Assembly (NCBI GenBank): GCA_020859985.1
Contig: JAJBVD010000078.1
Span: 25,728-89,727, forward strand
DNA length: 64,000 bases
Origin: Clostridiales bacterium
GTDB lineage: Bacteria; Bacillota; Clostridia; Lachnospirales; Lachnospiraceae
Direction of reading: 5' to 3'
Part shown: piece after piece, positions 7,992 through 17,476 of the stretch
Position numbering within the stretch: the stretch's first letter is position 1
How the letters are laid out: every line of letters begins with the position of its first letter
Made by a program: the position numbers and the translations under genes
Notes under the pieces: generated by a model
What the model was told of the DNA's origin: nothing
The model's database searches: none
Seen by the model: the letters and a program-made list of their open reading frames with translations, nothing else

Positions 7992-9647
7992 ATGGGCATT
8001 TGGATTTTGATTCCAATCTTTCTGCCGGTTGTCGCGGGCGTGCTGCTTTTGCTTTCTTCTGCGAAGGCGGAAGAGGAAACGCCCCCTCGCTGCGCATCGG
8101 CGGCAGAACGCGCCGGCCATTCAAAGAACGCTGCGCGTGGGGCCGGCGCTGCGAAAAGTCTCACCCGGCTGCATTGCATTACCGCGGCGGTTCTGGTGGT
8201 ATCCGCGGTTTTGGCTTTATTCGCGGCGTGGAGCGGGGATAACAGCTATACCTGGTTTGAGCTGATGGAGGGCATTCCGATCTATTTTCAGATTGACGAT
8301 GTCGGACGGCTGTTCGTCACGGTATTCAGCATTGCCTGGGTGCTGGTGTGCTTTTATGCCTTTACTTATATGAAACACGAAGGAAAAGAGCAGAGGTTTT
8401 TCGGGTTTTATCTGATTGTGTACGGAGTTCTGGTGGCGCTCTGCTTTTCGGGCAATCTGGTCACGCTGTATCTCTTTTACGAGCTGATGACGCTGACCTC
8501 GATGCCGATGGTGCTGCACTCCGGGACGCGCGAGTCGATCATGGCTGCCCTGAAATACCTGTTTTATTCCATGTGCGGCGCGTACCTTGGACTGTTTGCG
8601 ATTTTCTTCTTATATAAATACTGCGATACGCTTACCTTTACGGCGGGCGGTACGCTGAACCTGGCGCTGGCTGAGGGACATACGGGTATTCTGCTTGCGG
8701 CTGTGATGGCGGCTCTGATCGGTTTCGGAGCGAAAGCAGGTATGTTCCCGCTGCATGCGTGGCTGCCTACTGCGCATCCGGTCGCTCCGGCGCCTGCCTC
8801 GGCAGTGCTCTCCGGCATTATCGCGAAAGCGGGTGTGCTGGCGATCATTCGTGTTGTATTTTACACAGTGGGAGCGGACTTTATCCGCGGTACCTGGGTG
8901 CAGACCGCGTGGATGTCGCTGGCGCTGCTCACGGTATTTATGGGATCAATGCTCGCATTCCGGGAAAAGGTATTCAAAAAACGTCTGGCCTACTCGACAG
9001 TCAGCCAGGTGTCCTATATCCTGTTCGGCCTTTCCGTCTTATCGCCGACGGCGATGGAAGGCGCGCTTTTGCATGTGGTCTTTCATGCGTTCATCAAGTG
9101 CGCGTTGTTCCTCACGGCCGGAATCTTTATCTTCCAGGCAGGGCTGTCTAATGTAGACCAGCTGGAAGGGATTGGCAAAAAGATGCCGAAGACGCTCTGG
9201 TGCTTTACGTTTGCGTCGCTTGCCCTGATCGGCATCCCGCCGACCAGCGGCTTTATCAGCAAATGGTATCTGGCGCAGGGCGCTCTGGAGGCAGAGGTTG
9301 GCGCGTACAGCTGGGCGGGACCGGCGGTACTGCTGCTTTCCGCGCTTCTGACCGCAGGCTACCTGCTTCCGATCGTGACGAACGGATTTTTCCCGAAGAA
9401 GAAGGAGCAGGGGGAGGCTGTGCAAAAGGAAGGTGCTTCCGCACATGGCGCGACGATCACCGCGTATGCAGCCGGGAATGCTTCGGCGGCGGATGCTGAA
9501 GATGGCAGTTCAGCCGCTGCGTCTGCTGAGGTGCCTTTAGGGATGCTGATCCCGCTGGCGGCTTTTGCGGCGCTGGCCGTTCTTCTTGGCATATTCCCGA
9601 ACCCGCTGATCCGCTTTGTGGGTCAGATTGCTGCGTCGGTGCTGTGA
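7992..9647 (+). CDS. Proton-conducting antiporter subunit D-like, second copy
   Basis: A 551-residue NuoL/M/N-type protein with the expected FYELMTLTSMPMVL, KAGMFPLHAWLPTAHPVAPAP, KKRLAYSTVSQVSYI and GIPPTSGFISKWYL blocks. AGGAGG precedes the ATG. It carries two insertions unlike the family: a basic, Ala-rich loop of about 35 residues between helices 1 and 2, and an Ala/Gly/Ser loop of about 45 residues before the last helix. The tight spacing (21 bases after the first copy) puts it in the same operon. Confidence 0.88.
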   Translation: MGIWILIPIFLPVVAGVLLLLSSAKAEEETPPRCASAAERAGHSKNAARGAGAAKSLTRLHCITAAVLVVSAVLALFAAWSGDNSYTWFELMEGIPIYFQIDDVGRLFVTVFSIAWVLVCFYAFTYMKHEGKEQRFFGFYLIVYGVLVALCFSGNLVTLYLFYELMTLTSMPMVLHSGTRESIMAALKYLFYSMCGAYLGLFAIFFLYKYCDTLTFTAGGTLNLALAEGHTGILLAAVMAALIGFGAKAGMFPLHAWLPTAHPVAPAPASAVLSGIIAKAGVLAIIRVVFYTVGADFIRGTWVQTAWMSLALLTVFMGSMLAFREKVFKKRLAYSTVSQVSYILFGLSVLSPTAMEGALLHVVFHAFIKCALFLTAGIFIFQAGLSNVDQLEGIGKKMPKTLWCFTFASLALIGIPPTSGFISKWYLAQGALEAEVGAYSWAGPAVLLLSALLTAGYLLPIVTNGFFPKKKEQGEAVQKEGASAHGATITAYAAGNASAADAEDGSSAAASAEVPLGMLIPLAAFAALAVLLGIFPNPLIRFVGQIAASVL

Positions 9648-9673
9648 TGATTTTCAGTAAGGAGGACACATAA

Positions 9674-11191
9674 ATGAGTCCGATATTTCTGGCGGTGGCT
9701 GTACTGCTTCCAATCTGCGGCGGAGCGCTGATCCCGGTGCTTCCGTTCGGCAGCAGAAAACAGATGATGATATATATAGAAGGTGTGGTGCTGTTGACTT
9801 CCGCGCTGGCGATTTCGCTGCTTCTGAATCGTCCGGCGGAGCATTTTGTGCTGTTCCGGTTTACCAGCAATATTACATTAAGCTTCCGGCTGGACGGCCT
9901 GGGAAGTGTGTTTACGGCGCTGATTTCCGTGCTGTGGCCGCTGGCGACCCTGTACGCGTTTGAATATATGAAGCATGAGGAGCATGAAAAATTTTTCTTC
10001 CTGTTTTACACGGTGACCTACGGCATTACGATGGGAATCGCGTTTGCAGAAGATATGGTGACGATGTACTGCTTTTATGAGATGCTGACGCTCGTGACGG
10101 TGCCTCTGGTGCTCCATACGCTGACACGTGAGGCAGTGCTGGCCGGGCGCACCTATCTGTATTATTCGCTTGGCGGCGCGGCGTTTGCGTTTATCGGTGT
10201 GATCTTCATTCTCGTCTATGGCACCTCGCCGGATTTTGTGGCGGGCGGCGTACTGGATCTGGAGAAAATCGGAAACCGTACGAATCTGCTTCTGCTGATC
10301 TACGTTTTTTGCTTTTTCGGTTTCAGTGTCAAGGCGGCAATGTTCCCGTTCTCGGGCTGGCTGCCGAAAGCCGGCGTTGCGCCGACTCCGGTCACGGCGC
10401 TGCTTCATGCGGTGGCAGTGGTAAAGGCGGGCGCGTTCGCAACGATGCGCGTCACCTATTACAGCTTCGGAACAGAGTTTTTGCGCGGAACCTGAGCGCA
10501 GACGGTGGTGCTGATCCCGGTCATTTTTACGATCGTTTACGGCTGCAGCCGCGCTTTGAAAGAAACGCATTTAAAACGGCGCCTTGCCTGGTCGACGGTG
10601 AGCAATCTTTCTTATATCCTGTTTGGCGTTGCGCTGATGTCGCCGCTCGGCCTTGTCGGTGCGCTGACACATATGATCTGCCACGCGGTGATCAAGATCT
10701 GCTCCTTTTTCTGTGCGGGCGCGGTCATCTGCCAGAGCGGCAGAGAGTACATTTACCAGCTTGACGGCCTCGGGAAAAAGATGCCGAAGACGTTTGCCGT
10801 CTTTACCGTCTCCGGACTGGCGCTGATGGGCGTTCCCGGGCTGGCCGGTTTTGTCGGTAAATGGAATCTGGTAAAAGCTGCGCTTGACAGCACGCATCCT
10901 CTGGCGGTGGTCGGGGTGATCGCGCTGATGATTTCTGCACTTCTGACCGCAATCTACATGCTGACGATCAGTGTGCGGGCGTTTGTGCAGCCGGAAAAAG
11001 CATCTGCAAAGTCTGCGGAACAACCGAAGCCAGTGGATTGCGGAAATGTGCCGATGGAAGAGGAAGTTAAGGATCCCGGCTGGATGATGCTCCTGCCGCT
11101 GGTGCTTTTTGTGGCTGCGATGTTTGTGATCGGTCTGCATCCGCAGCCGTTGATCAATGTGTTCACGCAGATTGCATCGGCGATACAGTAG
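9674..11191 (+). pseudogene. Proton-conducting antiporter subunit D-like, third copy, interrupted by TGA
   Basis: Reads as one 505-codon frame except for a TGA at 10493-10495. The sister gene has FIRGTWVQT where this gene reads FLRGT-stop-AQT, so the stop replaces a Trp codon by one G-to-A change. Both halves are otherwise intact: CFYEMLTLVTVPLVL, KAAMFPFSGWLPKAGVAPTP, KRRLAWSTVSNLSYI, GVPGLAGFVGKWNL. The start has AAGGAGG upstream. It could be a recent nonsense mutation, a sequence error, or a TGA read through at low level. Without readthrough the protein lacks the C-terminal third. Downstream genes remain well preserved. Confidence 0.8.
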
Positions 11192-11376
11192 ACTGAGATT
11201 GTAATGATTTATGATAATACCTCGCACCTGATGCGAGATGCGGATGCATATGACTGATTCAATTACGATGCTATGTATTGCGGGAAAGCAATATGGGAAG
11301 AAAGAGCGGTAGTAACTGTGAAGGTACGAACAGTTGCGAATAGAAAGAAAATTCAGGTTCAGGAAGGAAGAAGGTC
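11192..11376. other. Intergenic gap within the antiporter operon
   Basis: The longest gap in the operon. It contains a hairpin (CCTCGCACCTGATGCGAG-like, about 11218-11240) and a copy of the 27-bp palindrome. No gene is seen. Confidence 0.6.
11312..11337. repeat. 27-bp dispersed palindrome, copy inside antiporter operon
   Basis: GTAACTGTGAAG and GAACAGTTGC arms, slightly degenerate on the right. Confidence 0.7.
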
Positions 11377-13569
11377 ATGAACTTTAATATCATATTGGCG
11401 GTGCTTGTCTTTTACCCGATGCTGGGCGGGCTGGCTGTCTGGCTTTTGAGGTCACATCTGAACAGCGCGGCGGTCAGTGCATTTACAGCAGTCACGGAGT
11501 TTCTGCTGATGCTTGGCCTTTTCATCGCTTCTGTACAGACTGGCGGCGCGGGTGCAGAGACAGCTGCTGCGGTGCAAACTGCCGCAGGCTCTGGTATCCT
11601 GTCGATTTTTGGCTCTGATACAGTGCTGTCGCTGACGATTCCTGGTATCTGCGGCATGGGACTGCATTTTACACTCGATGGCTTCCGCCTGCTTTATGGG
11701 ATGATTGCCTGCTTTATGTGGATGATGACGGCACTGCTGTGTCCGGAGTATTTTGGAGGACATGGCAGTCGGAGTGCAAATCCATCTTCCATGCATAGCG
11801 GTGTAAAACACGGCAATACAGGGACAATGGAAGAGGAGCCGTCTCCCGACCGTTTCTACGTCTTTTTCCTTCTGACACTCGGCGCGACAATGGGCGTCTT
11901 TTTGTCGGCAGATTTGTATACGACTTTCATTTTCTTTGAGATGATGTCTTTTACCTCCTACGTCTGGGTAGCGCATGAGGAAAATAATGCAGCGCTTCGC
12001 GCGGCAGACACGTACCTGACGGTGGCGGTGCTGGGAGGCCTCGTCATGCTGATGGGCATTTTCGGAGTCTGGCACGAACTGGGGACACTCACTATCTCAG
12101 AACTTCCGGCTGCGGCCGCGGCGTATGACAACAAGCCCCTGCTGTACGCACTTGGGGGCTGCATGTTATTTGGCTTTGGCGCGAAAGCAGGTGCTTTTCC
12201 GCTCCACATCTGGCTGCCGAAGGCGCATCCGGTGGCACCGGCACCCGCGTCGGCACTGCTCTCCGGCATTTTGACGAAGACCGGTATCTTCGGTGTGCTT
12301 GCAGTCACGACCGGATTGTTTTTATACGATAAGAACTGGGGATTGCTGATCCTTGCCATCGGCGCGGCGACGATGTTTGGCGGGGCACTGCTCGCGGTAT
12401 TTTCCATCAATCTGAAACGCACGCTGGCTTGCTCATCCATGTCGCAGATCGGATTTATCCTCATCGGTGTGGGAATGCAGTGCATGCTCGGCGAGGAAAA
12501 CGCGCTGGCGGTGCATGGGACGCTGCTTCACATGATGAACCACTCCATGATCAAGCTGGTGCTGTTCATGGCGGCAGGCGTCATTTACATGAATGCACAT
12601 GCCCTCGATCTGAACGTGATTCGCGGCTATGGCCGCAAGAAGCCGCTGCTGAAGGTGATATTCCTGATTGGGGCATTGGCAATCGGCGGCATCCCGCTGT
12701 TTGGCGGATACATCAGCAAGACTTTGCTGCACGAGAGCATCCTGGAGTACGGCGGAGGATTTCTTTTCCGGGCGCTGGAATACCTGTTCCTGTTCTCCGG
12801 CGGCCTGACCGTGGCTTATATGACAAAGCTGTTTGTGGCGATTTTTGTGGAGAAGAATACAGACGCAGATCTGCAGAAAACTTATGACAATCAGAAAAAA
12901 TACATGAATCCGGCAAGCACCTTTGCTCTTACAGGAAGTGCTCTGGTGCTCCTGATCTGGGGGCTGTTTCCGCACGGCATTATGGATCGCGCGGCAAAGC
13001 TTGGCCAGACTTTTATGGGACTGGAGGAATTCGGAGAGACCGTTTCCTATTTCAGCCTGAAAAACCTGTCCGGGGCGGCGATTTCCATCGGAATCGGCGC
13101 GGTGGTGTATGTGTTTGTGATTCGGAAGCTGCTGATGAGAAAGAAGAATATATACATTAACGCATGGCCGTCCTGGCTGGATATCGAGGAGCGGATCTAT
13201 CGTCCGCTGCTGATGCGCATCCTGATACCGGTTGGTCATGTGATCGCGCGGCTATTCGACAGCCTGGCGGACTTTTCCGTCGTCGGTCTGCGTAAGACGA
13301 TATACAAAGATTCGCCTGTTCCGCAGGACCGCACCAGAGGAACATGGCTGACGGACGCGGTGGGCAGCCTTCTGAATGCAGTTCAAAGACTTGCGAACCG
13401 CACATGGAGGCGCAGCAATCCGGGTACAGTTGATTATCAGCGGGAGCTTGCGCTCCGCCATGATGTCCGCCGGGAGAGCAGCACGCTTATCGGGCGCAGC
13501 CTGTCGTACGGGCTGCTTCTGGTGATCATAGGCTTTACGCTCACACTTGTGTATATTCTCTGGTGGTAA
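11377..13569 (+). CDS. Large proton-conducting antiporter subunit (MrpA/MrpD/HyfB-like)
   Basis: A 730-residue NuoL-like protein closing the operon. It has the FFEMMSFTSYVWVAH, KAGAFPLHIWLPKAHPVAPAP, KRTLACSSMSQIGFI and GIPLFGGYISKTLL blocks. Beyond helix 14 there is a long C-terminal arm: a helix near residue 575, an amphipathic stretch (residues about 600-690) and a final membrane anchor (GLLLVIIGFTLTLVYIL). Such an arm recalls the lateral helix of NuoL, but the sequence is different. It lacks the MrpA-type DUF4040/MbhE end, which here are separate genes. A Ser/His/Gly-rich loop at about residue 130 is another insertion. A terminator follows. Confidence 0.85.
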   Translation: MNFNIILAVLVFYPMLGGLAVWLLRSHLNSAAVSAFTAVTEFLLMLGLFIASVQTGGAGAETAAAVQTAAGSGILSIFGSDTVLSLTIPGICGMGLHFTLDGFRLLYGMIACFMWMMTALLCPEYFGGHGSRSANPSSMHSGVKHGNTGTMEEEPSPDRFYVFFLLTLGATMGVFLSADLYTTFIFFEMMSFTSYVWVAHEENNAALRAADTYLTVAVLGGLVMLMGIFGVWHELGTLTISELPAAAAAYDNKPLLYALGGCMLFGFGAKAGAFPLHIWLPKAHPVAPAPASALLSGILTKTGIFGVLAVTTGLFLYDKNWGLLILAIGAATMFGGALLAVFSINLKRTLACSSMSQIGFILIGVGMQCMLGEENALAVHGTLLHMMNHSMIKLVLFMAAGVIYMNAHALDLNVIRGYGRKKPLLKVIFLIGALAIGGIPLFGGYISKTLLHESILEYGGGFLFRALEYLFLFSGGLTVAYMTKLFVAIFVEKNTDADLQKTYDNQKKYMNPASTFALTGSALVLLIWGLFPHGIMDRAAKLGQTFMGLEEFGETVSYFSLKNLSGAAISIGIGAVVYVFVIRKLLMRKKNIYINAWPSWLDIEERIYRPLLMRILIPVGHVIARLFDSLADFSVVGLRKTIYKDSPVPQDRTRGTWLTDAVGSLLNAVQRLANRTWRRSNPGTVDYQRELALRHDVRRESSTLIGRSLSYGLLLVIIGFTLTLVYILWW

Positions 13570-13593
13570 CGTGCAGGCAGATTTTCTCTGTGT

Positions 13594-13628
13594 AAAAGAC
13601 CGGTCCCTTAAAGACCGGTCTTCTTTTG
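13594..13628 (+). terminator. Terminator of the antiporter operon
   Basis: Stem AAGACCGGT / ACCGGTCTT with a 9-base loop, then TCTTTT. It lies 25 bases after the stop. Confidence 0.88.
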
Positions 13629-13646
13629 AAATTATAAAACTTATTT

Positions 13647-16289
13647 TCAGATTGTTTTCATCACATCCCGGCTGCGCGTCTTTTTTGCTTCATACAGCTT
13701 CTGGTCAGCGCGGATCAGTGCTTCCTTCAGTGTGATATCGTTGTCCGGCGTGATCAGACAGGCGCCCGCCGATACGGTCAGAAGATACGGCTTGCCGCTG
13801 GTCTGGTTATAGCGGTCAAATTTCTGATATAGGGCAGAAATGATGCTTTCGCCGCTGTCAAAAGTGCAGGAGCTGACGTCACTGTCGGCTTCGGTGTCCG
13901 TATGTGGCCCGGATGTATGCATCTCGTTCACCCCGGATGGCCCGCGTACCTCCAGCAGGCAGGTGAACTCGTCACCACCGATGCGGCCTGCGATGCCTCG
14001 CCCGTCGGACAGTTCCTTTAAAGCTTTTCCTATCTGCCGGAGAGAGGAATCTCCCTCCTTGTGTCCAAAACGGTCATTGATCAGTTTCAGATTGTTCATA
14101 TCCACATAGATCACGACCTGACAGCGGCCCTCATGGCGAAGCATATCAATTCGTTCTTCTGCGAGGGCATAAAAACCGCGGACATTTAAGATACCGGTAA
14201 GCGGGTCGGACTTGGAAATCGCATCCAGCTCGATGTTGTGATCCTTCAGAGTCTCCAGATTGACCTCCAGCTGTGCCTGGATCTTTTCGTTGGCCTGCAG
14301 AAGCGAGATCATCTTGATCGCGGAGCTTAACTGATTGATCAGAAATTCCCCGTTGGAATAAAGGGCCGGCGTCATGTCGCAGATCAGGACGCCGTACACA
14401 ATCTTACCAAAGAACAGCGGAAGCATGATCTGAGCGCACTCCTTTTCCCCGGCCGGTTTTGCAAAACGGTACATCTCGGGAAGACTCTGAGGTTGTTCGG
14501 GCAGAGAAACAGACTGCACAACGCCGTCTTTCAGGATGGCTTTCAATTCCAGCTTTTGAGGCGCCTCAAATGGCTCCCGGAACAGATGCTCCTGAGGTAC
14601 CGGAAGCAGATACAGCCAGGCGTTCTGAATCTCCAGCCAGTCCAGATTCTCCAGAATGGAACAAAAGCTTTCGTCGGTACCCTGTTCAAACTGGAGGATG
14701 TTCTGTACAAACAGCTTCATATTATAGCTGGTGTCATATTCTTTGTTCATCACGGAAGCGGACTGCCGGTTCATGGTACGGATAATCTTCCGATAAAGCA
14801 TATTAAAAGCATTTCTAAGCTCAAAGCGGGAACTGGAATCTTCCTGCTGTGCCAGAAGTGCGTGGTAATACTGCTCCAGATTCGTCATCAGTCCGTCGAT
14901 GTCCGCTGCTCCGATTACGTCCGGATTCAAAAAAGCGTCAGCGGCGTCACCGATCTCGTGCAGCTGCGCCTGTATGCGCTGTATATTGGAAACGGTCTCC
15001 TTTGCGTCATTGGATTGCGAATCTCGTGATATATGTTCAGCTGCAGAGGTTTGCGGATTGTGCGGGATGCATTCAGCGGCAGACCTCTGCGGATTGTGCG
15101 GCTCGCAGGCAGCATCAGCGGCCTGCGGCCTTTGCGGTGCACATTTGGCCAGAACTGCATATTCCTCTTTGCGCATAAAGCAGGCCGCGAGACGGTCGAA
15201 AAGACGGCCATAAGCAAGCCGGACGTCGTCCATCTTAAGCTGCGCTTCCGCATGGTAATTGTGATAAAACGTATCATGAAAGCTGACATTAAGATTGCTT
15301 AAGATCTGTGCACAGCTTTTTCTTCCCTCATTTGCCTGAACGATCGAGTCGCGCAGAACAAAATGAGTGGGAATGGAGATACTTTTTATATTGGCAAAAG
15401 TGTCATTTGCCTTAACGTCAGCCGGCGCAGAAGCCGGCATGGCATCAGAAGACGATGCATCTGCCTGACAGGCTGCGTATACATCCAGAGCTAAGCGGAC
15501 AGAAGCCTCACCCAACTGCGTGGGGTCGGCCAGTATGGTAGCAAGCGGCGGCGAGGCCTTTGCCCCGGCGGGCGCGTCGTCAAAGCCCAGAATGGAAATA
15601 TCACGGCCCGGCACGATGCCCCGCCGATCAAGCTCTGTATACAGGCCGAGCGCTGTATCGTCATTGACACAGAAAATCGCATCCAGATCCGGATTCGCAT
15701 CCAGAAACGCACGGTATACCTGCTCGTTGTTGGAGGAGAGATTGCCCTCCGCAAAACGGCGCGGCGGGCAGTCGAGTCCGTTTTCGGCAAGGACACGGTT
15801 GAAGATCCCGCGCCTTTCCAGCGCGTCGGTATTATTGTCATGTCCGCCGATCATCCCGATCTTCCGGCAGCCGCAATTCCGGATCAGGTATTCCAGACCT
15901 TCCCGGATGCCGGTCTCGTTTTCAAACGTAACGCCAATATAGCCGTCAATCTTTGAGGCGATCAGCACACAGGGAATCCCGTCAAACTGCTGCAGAAGAC
16001 GGCGGATACGATCCGGCGTGGTAAAGCAGCCGATGCAGTCCGCAGCAACAATCAGGGCGTCAAGACAGCCCTTTTGAATGTATGAAAAAACAGTGCTGTA
16101 CTGATATTCGTACATCAGCTCCCGGTTGTCCGTAAGATCACGATCCAGATATTTTCCCGGAAAGATCAGGACATCCACATTGTTCACACGCGCTTCTGCC
16201 ATAATGCCGTTGCAGATGTGTTCTGTAAAATCATCCAGAATCCCGCTGACAAGTACGCCAATGGTGAGTTTTTTATCCGTGTGCTGCAT
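13647..16289 (-). CDS. LacI-type sugar-binding sensor fused to GGDEF diguanylate cyclase
   Basis: From the ATG at 16289 (GGAAGGAGGG upstream) the protein has 880 residues and no signal peptide or membrane helix, so it should be cytoplasmic. Residues 1-310 resemble the ligand-binding core of LacI/PurR repressors (IGVLVSGILDDF, IFCVNDDTALGLY, ISILGFDDAPAGAKASPPLATI) but there is no DNA-binding HTH. A helical middle region follows, then a GGDEF domain at the end (RIGGDEF, active site intact). The RxxD inhibitory site expected upstream of GGDEF is absent (DGRG instead). Around residues 385-430 is a tandem 12-residue repeat. Likely role: making c-di-GMP in response to a bound small molecule. Confidence 0.85.
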   Translation of the reverse strand: MQHTDKKLTIGVLVSGILDDFTEHICNGIMAEARVNNVDVLIFPGKYLDRDLTDNRELMYEYQYSTVFSYIQKGCLDALIVAADCIGCFTTPDRIRRLLQQFDGIPCVLIASKIDGYIGVTFENETGIREGLEYLIRNCGCRKIGMIGGHDNNTDALERRGIFNRVLAENGLDCPPRRFAEGNLSSNNEQVYRAFLDANPDLDAIFCVNDDTALGLYTELDRRGIVPGRDISILGFDDAPAGAKASPPLATILADPTQLGEASVRLALDVYAACQADASSSDAMPASAPADVKANDTFANIKSISIPTHFVLRDSIVQANEGRKSCAQILSNLNVSFHDTFYHNYHAEAQLKMDDVRLAYGRLFDRLAACFMRKEEYAVLAKCAPQRPQAADAACEPHNPQRSAAECIPHNPQTSAAEHISRDSQSNDAKETVSNIQRIQAQLHEIGDAADAFLNPDVIGAADIDGLMTNLEQYYHALLAQQEDSSSRFELRNAFNMLYRKIIRTMNRQSASVMNKEYDTSYNMKLFVQNILQFEQGTDESFCSILENLDWLEIQNAWLYLLPVPQEHLFREPFEAPQKLELKAILKDGVVQSVSLPEQPQSLPEMYRFAKPAGEKECAQIMLPLFFGKIVYGVLICDMTPALYSNGEFLINQLSSAIKMISLLQANEKIQAQLEVNLETLKDHNIELDAISKSDPLTGILNVRGFYALAEERIDMLRHEGRCQVVIYVDMNNLKLINDRFGHKEGDSSLRQIGKALKELSDGRGIAGRIGGDEFTCLLEVRGPSGVNEMHTSGPHTDTEADSDVSSCTFDSGESIISALYQKFDRYNQTSGKPYLLTVSAGACLITPDNDITLKEALIRADQKLYEAKKTRSRDVMKTI
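15010..15143. repeat. 36-bp tandem repeat inside the LacI-GGDEF gene
   Basis: Three to four copies of a 36-bp unit (starts at about 15036, 15072 and 15108, a degenerate one before) encode a 12-residue repeat of the type AAECIPHNPQTS. Confidence 0.75.
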
Positions 16290-16471
16290 GGCTGCCCTCC
16301 TTCCGTAAAATGTAAAACTATAGATGAACAAAGGTAACTATGTAAAAGTTCCGATAAAAGCCCTGATAAAGGCGGGCTTGAACAGATATTTTTTTAAAGG
16401 GTACAATTATAATGATTATATCACAGGAAAGACGAAGAAAAAAGGGGTGTGAAAAAAATCTTATAATAAAA

Positions 16472-16500
16472 TTGTAGGAACAGGAAATTGATGTTATACT
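16472..16500 (+). promoter_or_regulatory. Probable sigma-A promoter of tatD
   Basis: TTGTAG and TATACT separated by 17 bases, 51 bases before the tatD GTG. Confidence 0.6.
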
Positions 16501-16550
16501 ACCTGCATCTGTTTTTGTAAGCCAGAGCCGTATGGAGGGAGGAAAAACCA

Positions 16551-17318
16551 GTGATCTTTGACACTCACGCGCATTACAATGAAAAAGCATTTGACGCAGA
16601 CCGTGAAGAGCTGCTTTTGAAGATGGAGCCGGCTGGCGTTGCAGGGCTCGTAAATATGGGGGCGACTCTTCGTGATGTGGAGGAGAGTCAGGAGTTAGCC
16701 GCGAGGTATCCCTTTGTGTATGCGGCTGTCGGCGTTCACCCGGATGAGGTTGGCTCTCTGGATGAAGAAAAGCTGCAGCATCTCTATGAGCTCTGCGGCC
16801 GGGAGAAAACGGTGGCGGTCGGGGAAATCGGGCTTGATTATTACTGGGATAAAGAAAACCATGATCTCCAGAAAGAGTGGTTTGTGCGTCAGCTTCAGAT
16901 GGCAAAGGATACCGGGCTGCCAGTCAACATTCACAGTAGGGAGGCTGCGCAGGATACCTTTGACATTATGAAAGCGGAACATGCGGGGACGACGGGCGGC
17001 ATCATTCACTGTTTTTCGTCATCCGCGCAGATGGCGCTGGAATATGTAAAGATGGGATATTATATCGGAGTCGGCGGCGTGGTCACCTTTAAAAATGCGC
17101 GTGTTATGAAGGAGGTCGTTGCGGCGGTGCCGCTTTCAAATCTTGTGACGGAGACGGACTGCCCATATCTGGCGCCTGCACCGCACCGTGGCAAACGCAA
17201 TTCCTCTCTTTATATTCCACTGGTGATTGAAGCAATCGCGCAGATCAGGGGAATCGCGCCGCATGAGGCGGAAGAGGCGCTTTACGAGAATGCGCTGCGG
17301 GTGTATCATTTACTATAA
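16551..17318 (+). CDS. tatD: TatD family metal-dependent hydrolase
   Basis: TatD-type deoxyribonucleases use two metal ions in a TIM barrel. All ligands are visible: the THAHYN start (HxH), VGEIGLDYYW (Glu), NIHSREA (His), the IIHCFSSS block (His) and VTETDCPYLAPAP (Asp). The 255-residue length is normal. The start is GTG, with GGAGGGAGG upstream. The gene directly precedes rsmA, a common Firmicute neighbourhood. Its last codons and stop overlap the left end of an intergenic repeat that has an inverted partner 1.7 kb downstream. Confidence 0.92.
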   Translation: MIFDTHAHYNEKAFDADREELLLKMEPAGVAGLVNMGATLRDVEESQELAARYPFVYAAVGVHPDEVGSLDEEKLQHLYELCGREKTVAVGEIGLDYYWDKENHDLQKEWFVRQLQMAKDTGLPVNIHSREAAQDTFDIMKAEHAGTTGGIIHCFSSSAQMALEYVKMGYYIGVGGVVTFKNARVMKEVVAAVPLSNLVTETDCPYLAPAPHRGKRNSSLYIPLVIEAIAQIRGIAPHEAEEALYENALRVYHLL

Positions 17319-17450
17319 AAGTGTTGTCGATTGCGGGGCGCTGAACGTCCAGTGGACGTTCGTTAAGCGCCGACCGAAGCGGAGCGTAGATGCGTAGCAC
17401 GGAGCAATCGGCTTTTATAGGTAGCGGTGCCCGCAAAGAGGGCATGAAAG
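17308..17450 (+). repeat. Inverted intergenic repeat, copy 1 (before rsmA)
   Basis: Shares with copy 2 (19034-19231, opposite strand) both ends (TTTACTATAAAAGTG at the left, GGGCATGAAAG at the right) and a 28-base perfectly matching block at 17391-17418. The middle differs in length and sequence. Confidence 0.8.
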
Positions 17451-17476
17451 TTTAGAAAACAGGACAGAAAAAATAT

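Noticed and set aside
10493-10495. TGA as a selenocysteine codon
   Set aside because: The aligned residue in the sister protein is Trp, not Cys, and no SECIS-like hairpin is evident directly after the codon.
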